From Thinopyrum elongatum (lineage: Eukaryota; Streptophyta; Magnoliopsida; Poales; Poaceae), in the NCBI GenBank assembly GCA_011799875.1, contig CM022303.1, positions 275,910,904 to 275,974,903 of the forward strand: a DNA stretch of 64,000 bases, read 5' to 3'. The notes beneath the pieces were generated by a model, which was given only the letters and a program-made list of their open reading frames with translations, made no database searches and had not been told where the DNA came from. Position numbers and translations under genes: made by a program. The stretch's first letter is position 1; each line of letters starts with the position of its first letter. Positions 25,258 to 35,756 of the stretch are shown in pieces.

Positions 25258-28200
25258 AATTATTATGAGATAGGAACTTTTGCTTCTACATATTGCAATA
25301 ATATCAAGTTTCCTCACTATGTGCTTATGGTTTTGAAGTTATGCTTGCTTTGCCTTCCTATGCTAGTTGATTCTTATTCCAATAAATTGTTTGCTCACAA
25401 AATCCCTATGCATATGAATTGGGTTAGACTTAAATGTGCTAGTCATATGCTTCATGATGCTTCCATTATGTTTCAATTCTTATCTTTCATGTGAGCATCA
25501 TTGAAATCATCATGCCTAGCTTAAAAGGCATTAAAGAAAAGCACTTGTTGGGAGACAAACCAACATTTACCCCTACTGTTTTTGTGTGTTCACATGATTA
25601 ATCTACTGCAGTAATCATGTTTTATAGCTTTTATTTGAATAAAGTACCAAGTAAAGCCTTTGGGATAGTGTGGTTGATAGTTGATTTGATTCTGTGCAAA
25701 AACAGAAACTTTTGCGTCCAGTACAGAAATTGCTATTTTTTACTGGAATGTGTAAAAACTCTGAATTTTTTACAGAGGATTTATATACAAATTTTCTACG
25801 TTTTCCTAATTTTTAATAATTTTTTCATTTGCAGAAGTCTGATTTCAATTCAGATCTTCACAGACTGTTCTGTTTTTGACAGATTCTGTTTTCGATGCAT
25901 AGTTTGCTTGTTTTCTAGTTTCTATGGCTTATATTGCTTAATATAAATTGTAGAAATTGTAGGGTACAGTAGGAATCATGTGATAAAAATTATGAATCTT
26001 GTCTTGACAGTACCAAAGTGAATGATTTGTTTTATTATACTAATGGATCTTACGAGTTTTCTGTTGAGTTTTGTGTTGTGAAGTTTTCAAGTTTTGGGTA
26101 AAAGATTTGATGGACTATGGAATAAGGAGTGGCAAGAGCCTAAGCTTGGGGATGCACAAGTCACCCCAAGGTAATATTCAAGAACAACCAAGCATCTAAG
26201 CTTGGGGATGCCCCGGATGGCATCCCCTCTTTCGTCTTCAATCCATCGGTAAATTTACTTGAGGCTATATTTTTATTCACCACATGATATGTGTTTTGCT
26301 TGGAGCGTCTTGTATGATATGAGTCTTTGCTTTTAGTTTGCAAAAGCATCCTTGCTGGACACACATTTTGAGAGGGACACACATTGATCGTTAATTTATT
26401 AGAATACTCTTTGTGCTTCACTTATATCTTTTGAGCTGGGTAGTTGCTCTAGTGCTTCACTTATATCTTTTTAGAGCACGGCGGTGGTGTTATTTTGAAG
26501 AAATTGATGAACTCTCATGATTCACTTATATTATTTTGAGAGTCCCTAAACAGAATGGTAATTTTCTTAGGTTATGAATTTAGTCCTAATATGATGGGCA
26601 TCCAAGAGGGATATAATAAAAACTTTCATATTAAATGCATTGAATACTATGTGAATTTTGATTCCTTATGATTGTTTTGAGATATAAAGATGGTGATATT
26701 AGAGTCATGATAGTGAGTAATTGTTGATTGGTAGAAATACTTGTGTTAAAGTTTGTGATTCCCGTAGCATGCACGTATGGTGAACCGTTATGTGATGAAG
26801 TCGGAGCATGATTTATTTTTTGATTGTCTTCCTTATGAATGGCGGTCGGGGACGAGCGATGGTCTTTTCCTACCAATCTATACCCCTAGGAGCATGTGTG
26901 TAGTACTTTGCTTCGATATCTAATAGGCTTTTGCAATAAGTATGTGAGTTCTTTATGACTAATGTTGAGTCCATGGATTATACGCACTCTCACCCTTCCA
27001 CCATTGCTAGCCTCTCTAGTACCGCGCAACTTTCACCGGTGCATTAAACCCACCATATACCCTTCCTCAAAACAGCCACCATACCTACCTATTATGGCAT
27101 TTCCATAGCCATTCCGAGATATATTGCCATGCAACTTCCATCGTTCCGTTTATTATGACATGCACCATCATTTTCATATTGCTTTGCATGATCATGTAGT
27201 TGACACAGTATTTGTGGCAAAGCCACCATTCATATTTTTTATACATGTCTCTCTTGATCATTGCACATCCCGGTACACTGTCGGAGGCATTCATATAGAT
27301 TCATATCTTTGTTCTAGTATCGAGTTGTAATTCTTGAGTTGTAAGTAAATAAAAGTGTGATGATCATCATTATTAGAGCATTGTCCCATGTGAGGAGAGG
27401 ATGATGGAGACTATGATTCCCCCACAAGTTGGGATGAGACTCTGGACGAAAAAAAGAGAGAAAAAAGAGAGGCCAAAGAGCCCAAAATGAAAAAAAAATG
27501 AGAGAAAAGAGAGAAGGGACAATGTTACTATCCTTTTTCCACACTTGTGCTTCAAAGTAGCACCATGATCTTCATGATAGAGAGTCTCCTATGTTATCAC
27601 TTTCATATACTAGTGGGAATTTTTCATTATAGAACTTGGCTTGTATATTCCAATGATGGGCTTCCTCAAATTGCCCTAGGTCTTCGTGAGCAAGCGAGTT
27701 GGATGCACACCCACTTAGTTTCTTTTTGAGCTTTCATACACTTATAGCTCTAGTGCATCCGTTGCATGGCAATCCCTACTCACTCACATTGATATCTATT
27801 GATAGGCATCTCCATAGCCCGTTGATATGCCTAGTTGATGTGAGACTATCTCCTTCTTTTTGGTCTTCTCCACAACCACCATATTCTATTTCACCTATAG
27901 TGCTATATCCATGGCTCACGCTCATGTATTGAGTGAAAGTTGAAAAAGTTTGAGAACATCAAAAGTATGAAACAATTGCTTGGCTTGTCATTGGGGTTGT
28001 GCATGATTTAATACTTTGTGTGACGAAAATGGAGCACAGCCAGACCATATGATTGTATAGGGATAACTTTCTTTGGCCATGTTATTTTGAGAAGACATGA
28101 TTGCTTTGTTAGTATGCTTGAAGTAATATTGTTTTTATGCCAATATTAAACTTTTGTTTTGAATCTTATGGATCTGAATACTCATGCCACAATAAAGAAG

Positions 28201-28286
28201 ATTACATTGATAATTATGCTAGGTAGCATTCACACTTCATAAATTCTTTCTTTTATCATTGACCTACTCGAGGACGAGCAGGAATT
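25258..28286 (+). other. 3' non-coding internal region of retrotransposon 1
   Basis: About 3 kb, AT-rich, with no long ORF. Two copies of the purine-tract word AAGCTTGGGGATGC lie at 26142 and 26198. Similar phrases (ATAAGTGAAGCAC-type and TTTGAGAG) occur on the minus strand in retrotransposon 2 at 43.2-43.7 kb, so the two elements share this region. Confidence 0.7.
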
Positions 28287-28300
28287 AAGCTTGGGGATGC
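28287..28300 (+). other. polypurine tract of retrotransposon 1
   Basis: AAGCTTGGGGATGC immediately abuts the right LTR at 28301. The same word occurs four more times inside the element. Confidence 0.75.
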
Positions 28301-28847
28301 TGATACGTCTCCAACGTATCTATAATTTATGAAGTATTCATGCCATGTTTACAACAATTTTATATGGTTTTGGCATGATTTTATTAGAACTAACCCAGAC
28401 TGACGCTGTTTTTAGCAGAACTACCACGGTGTCGTTTTTTGTGCAGAAATAAAAGTTCTCGGAATGGGCTGAAAATTTACGGAGAATATTTTTGGAAAAT
28501 ATAAAAAATACTGGAGCTAAAAGATACCGGAGGAGAGTCCCGAAGCAACCACAAGGGTGGGGGGCGCGCCCCCTGCCTTGCCGCCACCTCGTGGACCCCC
28601 CCCTGACGTGAGACCGACGCCAAAAACTCCTATAAATACAGAAACCCCCGAAAAGAAACCTAGATCGGGAGTTCCGCCGCCGCAAGCCTCTGTAGCCACG
28701 AAAAACCAATCGGGAGCCCATTCCGGCACCCTGCCGGAGGGGGGGAAACCATCACCGGTGGCCATCTTCATCATCCTGGTGTTCTCCATGACGAGGAGGG
28801 AGTAGTTCACCCTCGGGGCTGAGGGTATGTACCAGTAGCTATGTGTT

Positions 28848-28901
<54 letters not shown>

Positions 28902-29679
28902 TTCTTGATTTGGCACGATCTTGATGTACCGCGAGCTTTGTTATTATAGTTGGATCATATGGTGTTTCTCTCCCTCTACCTTCTTGTGATGAATTGAGTC
29001 TTGCTCTTTGAGGTTTCGTTATGTTGGATTGAGTATTGTATTTGAGAACACTTGATGTATGTCTTGCAATGGGATATCTGTGGTGACAATGGGATGTTCT
29101 ATTGATTCACTTGATGTATGTTTTGGCACTTAACTCGTGGATTCCTGAGGTGACATTGGGGTAATCTATGCATAGGGGTTGATGCACGTTTTCGTCCTAC
29201 GTTCTCTGATAGAAACTTTGGAGTGATTCTTTGTTGCACGTTGAGGGATTGTTATGTGATCCAATTATGTTATCATTGTTGAGAGAATTTGCACTAGTGA
29301 AAGTATGAACCCTAGGCCTTATTTTCAAGCATTGCAATACCATTTTTACTCACTTTTGTTACTAGTTACCTTGCTGTTTTTGTATTTTCAGATTACAAAA
29401 ACCTATATCTACTATCCATACTACACTTGTATCACCATCTCTTCGCCAAACTAGTGCACGTATACAATTTACCATTGTATTGGGTGTGTTGGAGACACAA
29501 GAGACTCTTTGTTATTCAGTTGCAGGGTTGTTTGAGACAGACCATCTTCATCCTACGCCTCCCACGGATTGATAAACCTTAGGTCATCCACTTGAGGGAA
29601 ATTTGCTACTGTCCTACAGAACTCTGCACTTGGAGGCCCAACAACGTCTACAATAAGAAAGGTTGCATAGTAGACATCA
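28301..29679 (+). repeat. right LTR of retrotransposon 1
   Basis: 1,379 bp. The length difference from the left LTR is mostly a longer (CT)n tract (28851-28898, 48 nt against 40 nt). Confidence 0.93.
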
Positions 29680-29681
29680 AC

Positions 29682-29781
29682 TCCCCCCGTATCAAATTAA
29701 TTGTTGCTCAATTGGATGTATTTAGAACTTAATAGTGCTAGATACATCCAATTGAGCAACAAGCAATAACGGACGGTGGTA
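29682..29781. mobile_element. Stowaway-like MITE, target of retrotransposon 1
   Basis: The arm TTGTTGCTCAATTGGATGTAT is inverted at the far side (ATACATCCAATTGAGCAACAA) around a short AT-rich loop. The outer ends CTCCCCCCGT and ACGGACGGTGGTA fit Stowaway ends with TA targets. The bases TACTCC left of the retrotransposon are the MITE's first bases, duplicated as the target site. Confidence 0.75.
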
Positions 29782-29816
29782 CTATTACTGTACTTGCATT
29801 GCGAGATAGTTGATTG

Positions 29817-30096
29817 TCTAGCATTACTCTGCATCTTATTTGCCCTGCCCTCCACTTTCTCAAAATTATCAGATCTACATTTACGCTTACCAAAATGTTG
29901 AATAAAGCCAATGCCACTGCACACGTTGATGTCTGCATTCCTCTTGTCAGTACCTTTTGCCTTGTAACGCTGTACTTAATTAATAGCTATTTGATTATGT
30001 ATCATCACTCTGCACCTGAGCTTCATTATCCTCTATTTCTTCCAATATTATTTGATCTATATTTACTCTTTACAAAATGTAGAATAAAGGCAATGC
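29817..30096. repeat. two intron-type repeats; a third copy lies at 10616-10770
   Basis: The phrase CTCAAAATTAT...GATCTATATTTACTCTT...AAATGTAGAAT and the preceding CTTGTCAGTACC word appear at 10616-10770, 29817-29905 and 29943-30096. The retrotransposon and its MITE target lie between the first and second copy, showing that both flanks once formed one intron. Confidence 0.7.
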
Positions 30097-30394
30097 TTAT
30101 AAAGAAGTTTCTTCGAGGAATTTCTTGAATTATCCTTCCATCGACATGGAGAAGGGCTTTGTCTAGCCCGTGTTAACATGTAATGTAAGTTCATCCTTCT
30201 CAAGCCTTCAAACTTTATTCTAGTATATATTTGGATAGGCATCATTTCCTCCACTGCTGTTACTTTGGTGTTTACATCTGATTGGATGTTTGCAACAACT
30301 ACCAGTTTGAAATTGTAGTTGTAAAAACATGTTCCTTATGCAGAAAAAATCCATTTATTTGCTTATATAATTGTGAAACCTGTTATGTGTCTCC

Positions 30395-30787
30395 TTGTTT
30401 TTCTTTCAGAGTCATATCTCTTATGCCAGGCAGAACTTTAGGGAAGATAGTGAGCCAAACCATCTTGAAGAGAGCGAGATGACCCCAAGGTCATGTCTTG
30501 ATGAAGACAGTGAGTTGAAGCTACTCACCAGCAGCTGTGAGACAACCTCTGTGCAGTTGCTGCCTCAATCAGTTCGACTTCTTCAGTCTCAACTTAAAGC
30601 GGAAAGTCTTGCTTCAGCTCAGCTCCGACTTGATGTCAATGATGCAAAGAAGACCTCAGAGGACAGCCTTGCGGGCTTTTGTGCTATACAGCTAGGGTTA
30701 GAGCATCTATCGTTGACACAACTGAGGTCTCATCAGCTTGTTCTGCTGCTTGCGGTGCACCTCCAGGCAAGGCCTAATGCCTTCTGA
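30395..30787 (+). pseudogene. C-terminal coiled-coil exon of the transposase-like gene
   Basis: After a pyrimidine-rich acceptor (TTTTTCTTTCAG, ending 30410) the frame encodes an acidic/Ser/Thr-rich stretch. A leucine-rich heptad region follows (SVRLLQSQLKAESLASAQLR, LDVNDAKK), then a further Leu-rich tail to a TGA at 30785-30787. Such helical ends are typical of the Ptta/En/Spm (Transposase_24) proteins whose N-terminus lies at 9961-10472. The middle of the gene is not found in either flank, so this is probably a remnant. Downstream (30833-30930) a ~70-bp phrase GGTGGCGAMCTTTGATGCCCA is duplicated. Confidence 0.4.
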
Positions 30788-31019
30788 AGTGCTCTTAGTT
30801 TTGTATATTCTTTTGTCGGCGCATTTATATGCACTGGTGGCGACCTTTGATGCCCAATGTATCTAATCCGCGGTCTCGTTGCGCTTTATTATCACCGGTG
30901 GCGAACTTTGATGCCCAGTGGATGTAATATGCTGTAATTTCTTTATCGTATAGTCTAGGTTTATTCTTAGTCGGTATGCTGTAATTTAGGCCGGAAGCTT
31001 CAACGGATCTCAATGTTGT

Positions 31020-31910
31020 TGGTCTTCAGGCCGGCCCATAACTCGCTACGCTATATATGGGCCAAAACATGGGCCTATAATCATCTTGGGCCATTAGCAG
31101 GTCTAAACGTATAGTAGTTTTCCGCCTTTAATAGGCCGAGTAAAGTTCTGGCCAGCTGGGCCAAAGAATACCATGGGCTTTTAACAGGCTAAAAAACAGA
31201 TTGGGCTAGCTTTGAGCCAAAAAATTAACGGGCCAACACAGGCCGAAATTGTCTTAGGCCCATGTTTGGCCCAAATAGAAAACGAGCCATTAACATGCCA
31301 AAATATATCTCGGGCCCTGTTTGGCCCAATAAAATTATGGGCTTTAAGCAGGCCGGTATCAACGCGGGCCGTAGGCCCAACTGTGTCACGGGCCATTAAC
31401 AGATGGGTTGTAAGCAGGCCGGATTCAACGCAGACATTAATTAGGCTCAACTGTTACACGGGCCATTAACAGGCCGATAGGCACGTTGGGCTGAAATTTA
31501 TCCACGAAGACTACGGGTCGTTAAGAGGCCTAAAGTCACTTCGGACAAGAAATAGCCCAGTTTTAGCACGGGCCGTTAAATGGCCTAAAGTGAAACCGGG
31601 CCAACAACAGCCCAGATGCACCACGGGCCGCTGACAGGCCGAAACTATTATCGGGCCTAATTGGTAAACGGGTATTTAATAGGCTGAAATACAAACTGAC
31701 TTAGAATGGGCCCAAAAGAACAGTGGCCTATTAACGGGCCTTATCTGATATGGGCCATAATTTAGCCCAAAACACAACAGGCTGTGAACGGGCCAGATCT
31801 GATATGAGCCTTAATTTGACCCAAAACATGGCAGGCTGTTAACGGGCCGGCCCACTAGTGTCTGAAAAAATATGGTGGGCCTTTTTACCTTAAATGGGCC
31901 ACTGTTGGGC
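31020..31910. repeat. degenerate ~55-60 bp tandem repeat (ACGGGCC...TTAACAGGCC)
   Basis: ACGGGCC or CGGGCC followed by NTTAACAGGCC-type words recurs about every 55-65 bases for 0.9 kb, with no sustained ORF. Its position between the transposase-like exon and a CACTA terminus suggests it is the subterminal region of that transposon. Confidence 0.75.
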
Positions 31911-32089
31911 CATGCCAGATGTTGACGTATCATAGGCGTCTCCTGTCCAATGAGTGGATGGCATCTGTCCGAACGCTGAGCGGAGACGTGGATACTCCGG
32001 CGAATCAGAATTTTACACGTGAAAAATCCCCATTGGTCCGGGTTGTTAACGGGTTATCGGATCCAAACCAGAACCCGATAGCTTAACGG

Positions 32090-32339
32090 CGACCCATTAT
32101 GATGGATGCCACGTGTCGGTTACCCTTGACAAAAGCACTTCCATGACGCGCCATTTGTCGTCATGGAAGTGGACACTTCCGCGATGATAATTTTGGTATT
32201 GTCATGGAACACTTCTGTGACAGCACATGTATGACTATCTTGATTCTGGCATAAAATCGTCATGGATGTACATGCATGATAGAAAACGTGACCTATTGTG
32301 AAAAACACGTATCATCATGGAAGTGTATTTTTTTGTAGT
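32090..32339 (-). mobile_element. terminus of a CACTA-type transposon
   Basis: Read on the minus strand from 32339, the sequence begins CACTACAAAAAAATACACTT. Direct and inverted copies of CTTCCATGACG / CGTCATGGAAGTG follow. A CACTA start with repeated subterminal words is the class signature. No matching opposite terminus was found, so the left limit is unknown. The element may include the 30.4-kb exon and possibly the whole gene from about 6 kb. Confidence 0.8.
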
Positions 32340-32432
32340 GAATGGAGGAGACTGAGGAGGCGCCCTTTATATGTACCTCCATACCCTAGCCGCCACCATC
32401 GTCTCCATCATATCATTCATCCACAACACCAT

Positions 32433-32912
32433 TATCGGTGCTAAAACCAACGGATCTCGGGTAGGGGGTCCCGAGCTATAGATCTAAGAACAATGATAAC
32501 ATGGTACGAAGGGAGACGATGTTTACCCAGGTTCGGGCCCTCTCGAAGAGGTAAAACCCTATGTCCTACTTTGATTGTATTGATGTGAAGGAGTATAGAG
32601 TACAAGATGATCTACCTCAAGATCGTATGATTGTGTTCTAAACTCTAAGGTTGGTAATCATGTCCCTAAAGACTAAACCCCACGGCTTATATATGCACCG
32701 GGGTTACCTAGGTTACACATATGGTCGGTTGCCAACGTGCCGGCTATGGAGCAATCCTTGAAGTGCACGCCAAGTCCTCAGAGGTTTCCATCTTGGTTAC
32801 GATGGGGTCCATAACTTTGGTAGTCCTTCCTTCTAGTGATCGGCGGGCCATAAGCCCGACCAATGGACTGCGGGCCGTATAGTTTAGTACCCCTTAGTCT
32901 AGGACACCGTCC
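32433..32912 (-). repeat. gypsy LTR (minus strand), both ends mutated
   Basis: Clearly related to the LTR at 61952-62444: CGGGTAGGGGGTCCCGAGCT, TTTACCCAGGTTCRGGCCCTCT and GGACACCGTC occur at matching places. The expected TG...CA ends read TA...CC here. On minus, a TATATAAGCC promoter box is visible. Confidence 0.75.
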
Positions 32913-33220
32913 TAGCCCCTGAACTAGTCTTTGAAGCCGTAAATTACAGCTCCCTCCTTGGACTAATCTCTTCGGCTTGGTAGGCGAGTTCCTCCTTTAC
33001 TGGCTTGTATTCGAATCTGAAGTCTTTAATGACTTAAAACTTATTGGGTCTCCTTTTATAGTTAACCCCTCTGACCATATGTTTGAAACCTTCTCCTCGA
33101 CAAGAGGAGTATAAGGCCCGCTTTTTTGCAAAGGTATTCGCCTTAACTTAGTCCCAAAGACTTGCCATGTAGACATAAGGGTCAAACCCTGACGGCTTTA
33201 TCAAACCATCATTGACGCAC
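32913..33220 (-). other. internal fragment of the same gypsy element
   Basis: Begins with AGCCCCTGAACTAGTCTTTGA, matching the sequence next to the second LTR copy at 62445. No ORF of interest is present. It joins CACTA-type sequence near 33220 without a visible second LTR. Confidence 0.5.
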
Positions 33221-33895
33221 AGGTACAGAGACGTGCTATACAAATGGTTTTTAACCCCTTTCCATGATGGCGTTTTGAACTGTCGCCAAGTGAGTGTGTG
33301 CGATAGGGGGGTCCTTCCCACACGACCCAGAAACCGTCGGGGATAGGCCCTCCGGCCACACAGGCGGGGGCAAAATGAGCTCATGTGCGATCGTGCGAGG
33401 CATCGAAACCCGATCATTTCCGTTCGTATGTACATCCCACATAGTGAATCCCAGAAAAAATGTTTCCGTTCGTATGTATATCACACATAGTTTTTTGTGT
33501 GGAAACATTTATGCAAGGTGGCCTAACGCAAATAGTTGTCTGCCGAAAGCCGTGTGTGATTGTTAGTTGATCCAACACGCCTACTTTCTAGAAACCGTGT
33601 GGGTTGTTTGAGTTCATCGCCCACGGTGTTGTCTGAGTAACCGTCTGCAATGCAAAACCCCAATAAGCAGGGTAATTAGCTTATTATTGATAATCCATGT
33701 AGTAATCAAATTGGCATTTCTTATAAAACACACCAGATATTGCTTATCCGTATAACCGCAACCAGGATTTCATAATCGAATTACATCAGATAGCTTCAGC
33801 ACTCAGCTACACCAAAGAGGGATATAGCTATCTACGCCATTACACAACAGCACCAAGTTTCACATGCAACATCGAAAACCTTTGGAAAGGTAACA

Positions 33896-34410
33896 TCATA
33901 CATGATAAATAGACAGATGAATCTCATCTGGGAAACTGCAGAAGCGGAAGGCGAATATTGAGCCTTCAGTGATGTTGAATGTCCTTGCAACTTTAGGCCA
34001 GTGGCTATGGATAATTGCCCGCCCAACCTTTGTCCTCTTCAGGAAGACTTCAATATTGTACCGTGGGTGTTGAATGAATACCTTCCTCGCCTCTTGACCA
34101 TGCAGGTGGTTTGAGAGGTAATCATCGATGAACTGCTTTGAAAAGTACTGAAAACGAAGATATGCATAAATCGCTGTTATAAATTTTGAAATGGCGCAAG
34201 GGGTAAAAACAAGGTAAAAGAGTTGGTACCATCCTATAGTTGACTGATGTCTTCCTCATTGTGCAAACAAAGATCTTGCTGTTATTCGTCGCAAGTTTCT
34301 TTATCCTAACAATCTTTCTGAGTTTCTTGACTTGACTGATATTCATGGACATCTCATTTCCCATATGCAAAATGGGTCGAACAGTGGGTCTAAGCCTCTG
34401 ACAGCAGGAC
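33896..34410 (-). CDS. B3-domain protein, two 3' exons
   Basis: On the minus strand an acceptor (CACATGTAG) opens exon 34410-34230, which ends at donor G/GTACCA. An acceptor TTTTCAG opens exon 34147-33896, ending in TGA. The join is in phase. The protein reads NNSKIFVCTMRKTSVNYRM, then FSKQFIDDYL, YNIEVFLKRT, GRAIIHSHWPKVARTF, NITEGSIFAFRF and EIHLSIY. This spacing (F-x-K-x-F, G-R ... W-x-K-x-x-x-x-F, EG-x-x-F-x-F) fits the plant B3 DNA-binding fold, a transcription-factor domain. Conserved residues are kept and no stop interrupts the two exons. Upstream exons are uncertain: an ATG at 35050 lies below a TATA-like box at 35118-35126 but has not been linked in frame. The gene sits inside transposon-like repeats, so capture by the transposon is possible. 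Confidence 0.6.
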
Positions 34411-35117
34411 CTACATGTGCAAGACCAAATTTTAAGAAACCTAAATATTAGAATGATTCCTGCAACTGCACAATAATGTGCTATTAGCGAAAGGACCATG
34501 CATGAGCAAACCTCGATGGTAAACCGTAGTGTCTCCCATTGTTTCCCTGCAACACATATAAGGAAGATCTTGATCAGGTTAACTAAGAGTTGCCATACTA
34601 TCAGTAGAATATGTATTGAGTACAGCCAAATTCGATTTATTTCTCACAAGCATAACAATACAAAATTGTACCCACAACAAATGAAAATCAAATTACAGAA
34701 TTGAACCAAACAGTTAACTGGACAGCAGACCAAATGAGCCAAAATAGTTAACTGAGCACGACATTGCAGAATAGAACATATACTAGAAGATAAGATAGTT
34801 AACGAAACCAAGAATGCTCGAGAACAGTACTACAAAATGTAGCAATTGTTGGACCAAACGGTGAACTAAACATTACATTCCAGAATATCAGATTTCATAT
34901 TAACATTACAGAGGACAAATCACTAGAAGGCACTGGCAGTGGCCTCGAGAAAATTGCACGAACTGTATTTTAAAGTAGACAACCGCGTGGCGGTGTCGAC
35001 GGTGTCCTCGAAAATGATGTGCTCCTCCAAGATCTGGCGATCGACGCCATAGCGACCTCGTCCGCGTGTGCGACCGCGATTTGCTTCTCCGCTGCCAGAT
35101 GCTACTAAGCTCCACGT

Positions 35118-35126
35118 TATATATAC
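35118..35126 (-). promoter_or_regulatory. possible TATA box of the B3-domain gene
   Basis: TATATATAA on minus, about 70 bases upstream of an ATG at 35050 and on the same strand as the B3 exons. No initiator was identified. Confidence 0.35.
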
Positions 35127-35274
35127 TACGTGCAAAATGGCTCTGGGAGGCGCCTTATTGGAGGACGGGGCCAGTGATTTCGGCAGAAGGTGTCGTGCCG
35201 CCGGTCGGGGCATGTGGGACAGGGAAGGAGGAGGATGGTGTGGGTGGGGTGTGGATTACCTGACCATATCGATG

Positions 35275-35400
35275 AGGCCGCGCAGCAAGAAGAAGGGTCG
35301 CCGGCGAGGAGGCGGTGCTGCAAGAACAAGGGTCGCCGGCTAGGAGGTGGCTCTGCAAGAAGAAGGGTCGTTGGTGAGGAGGCGGCGCTGCCAGTAAGCA
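35275..35400. repeat. ~45-bp minisatellite, about three copies
   Basis: Variants of CAAGAAGAAGGGTCGYYGGYGAGGAGGCGG occur about three times in a row. The plus- and minus-strand ORFs across it are artefacts of the repeat. Confidence 0.7.
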
Positions 35401-35756
35401 GCAGTGAAGGTTTGAACTTGGAAAGTAAGGAGGAATAGTGGAAATGTGGATTTTGGTGGGGGGGGGTAGATATTTCCGCGGTGGCAGAAAAATTTTGCTC
35501 AGTGCCACAAGAAACTGGCACGCAAGAGTGGTTCAAGCGCGGGCGGTGGACTGTAGATGACGAAGCTTCCTGCGTAAGCCAGATAAGACGGTGCGCCAAG
35601 ATATTTTATATCGCATCCCACACGATTCTTGGTAGTAAATTGTTTGTGGTATACCTGATTTTTTCATTCTGTTTGAAAGACAAAATGGTATTACGGAGGG
35701 AAAGGATGGTGTTTGAATTGCTAGAACATTTATCTACAATGAACATGCAACTAGAT

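Larger units (their letters stand above)
10821..29679 (+). mobile_element. LTR retrotransposon 1 (gypsy-like, non-autonomous), with a nested gypsy element
   Basis: Two LTRs (10821-12188 and 28301-29679) starting TGATAYGTCTCC and ending CATCA are flanked by the target duplication ACTCC (10816-10820 and 29680-29684). A tRNA-Asp-type primer site lies 10 bases after the left LTR and a purine tract abuts the right LTR. Without the nested element it is about 7.7 kb. It encodes one long CCHC-containing ORF and no visible protease, RT or integrase, so it presumably depends on enzymes from an autonomous relative. The TGATACGTCTCCAACG terminus is typical of abundant Triticeae gypsy families (Sabrina/WHAM type). 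The exact family is not certain. Confidence 0.93.

Noticed and set aside
32090..32339. Inverted CTTCCATGACG words as a MITE
   Set aside because: They fit CACTA subterminal repeats beside a CACTACAAAAAAA terminus; no opposite terminus at MITE distance.
35126..35599. 157-aa minus-strand ORF and overlapping plus-strand ORFs
   Set aside because: They span a 45-bp minisatellite and compositionally biased DNA; no conserved feature, and they do not join the B3 exons in frame.
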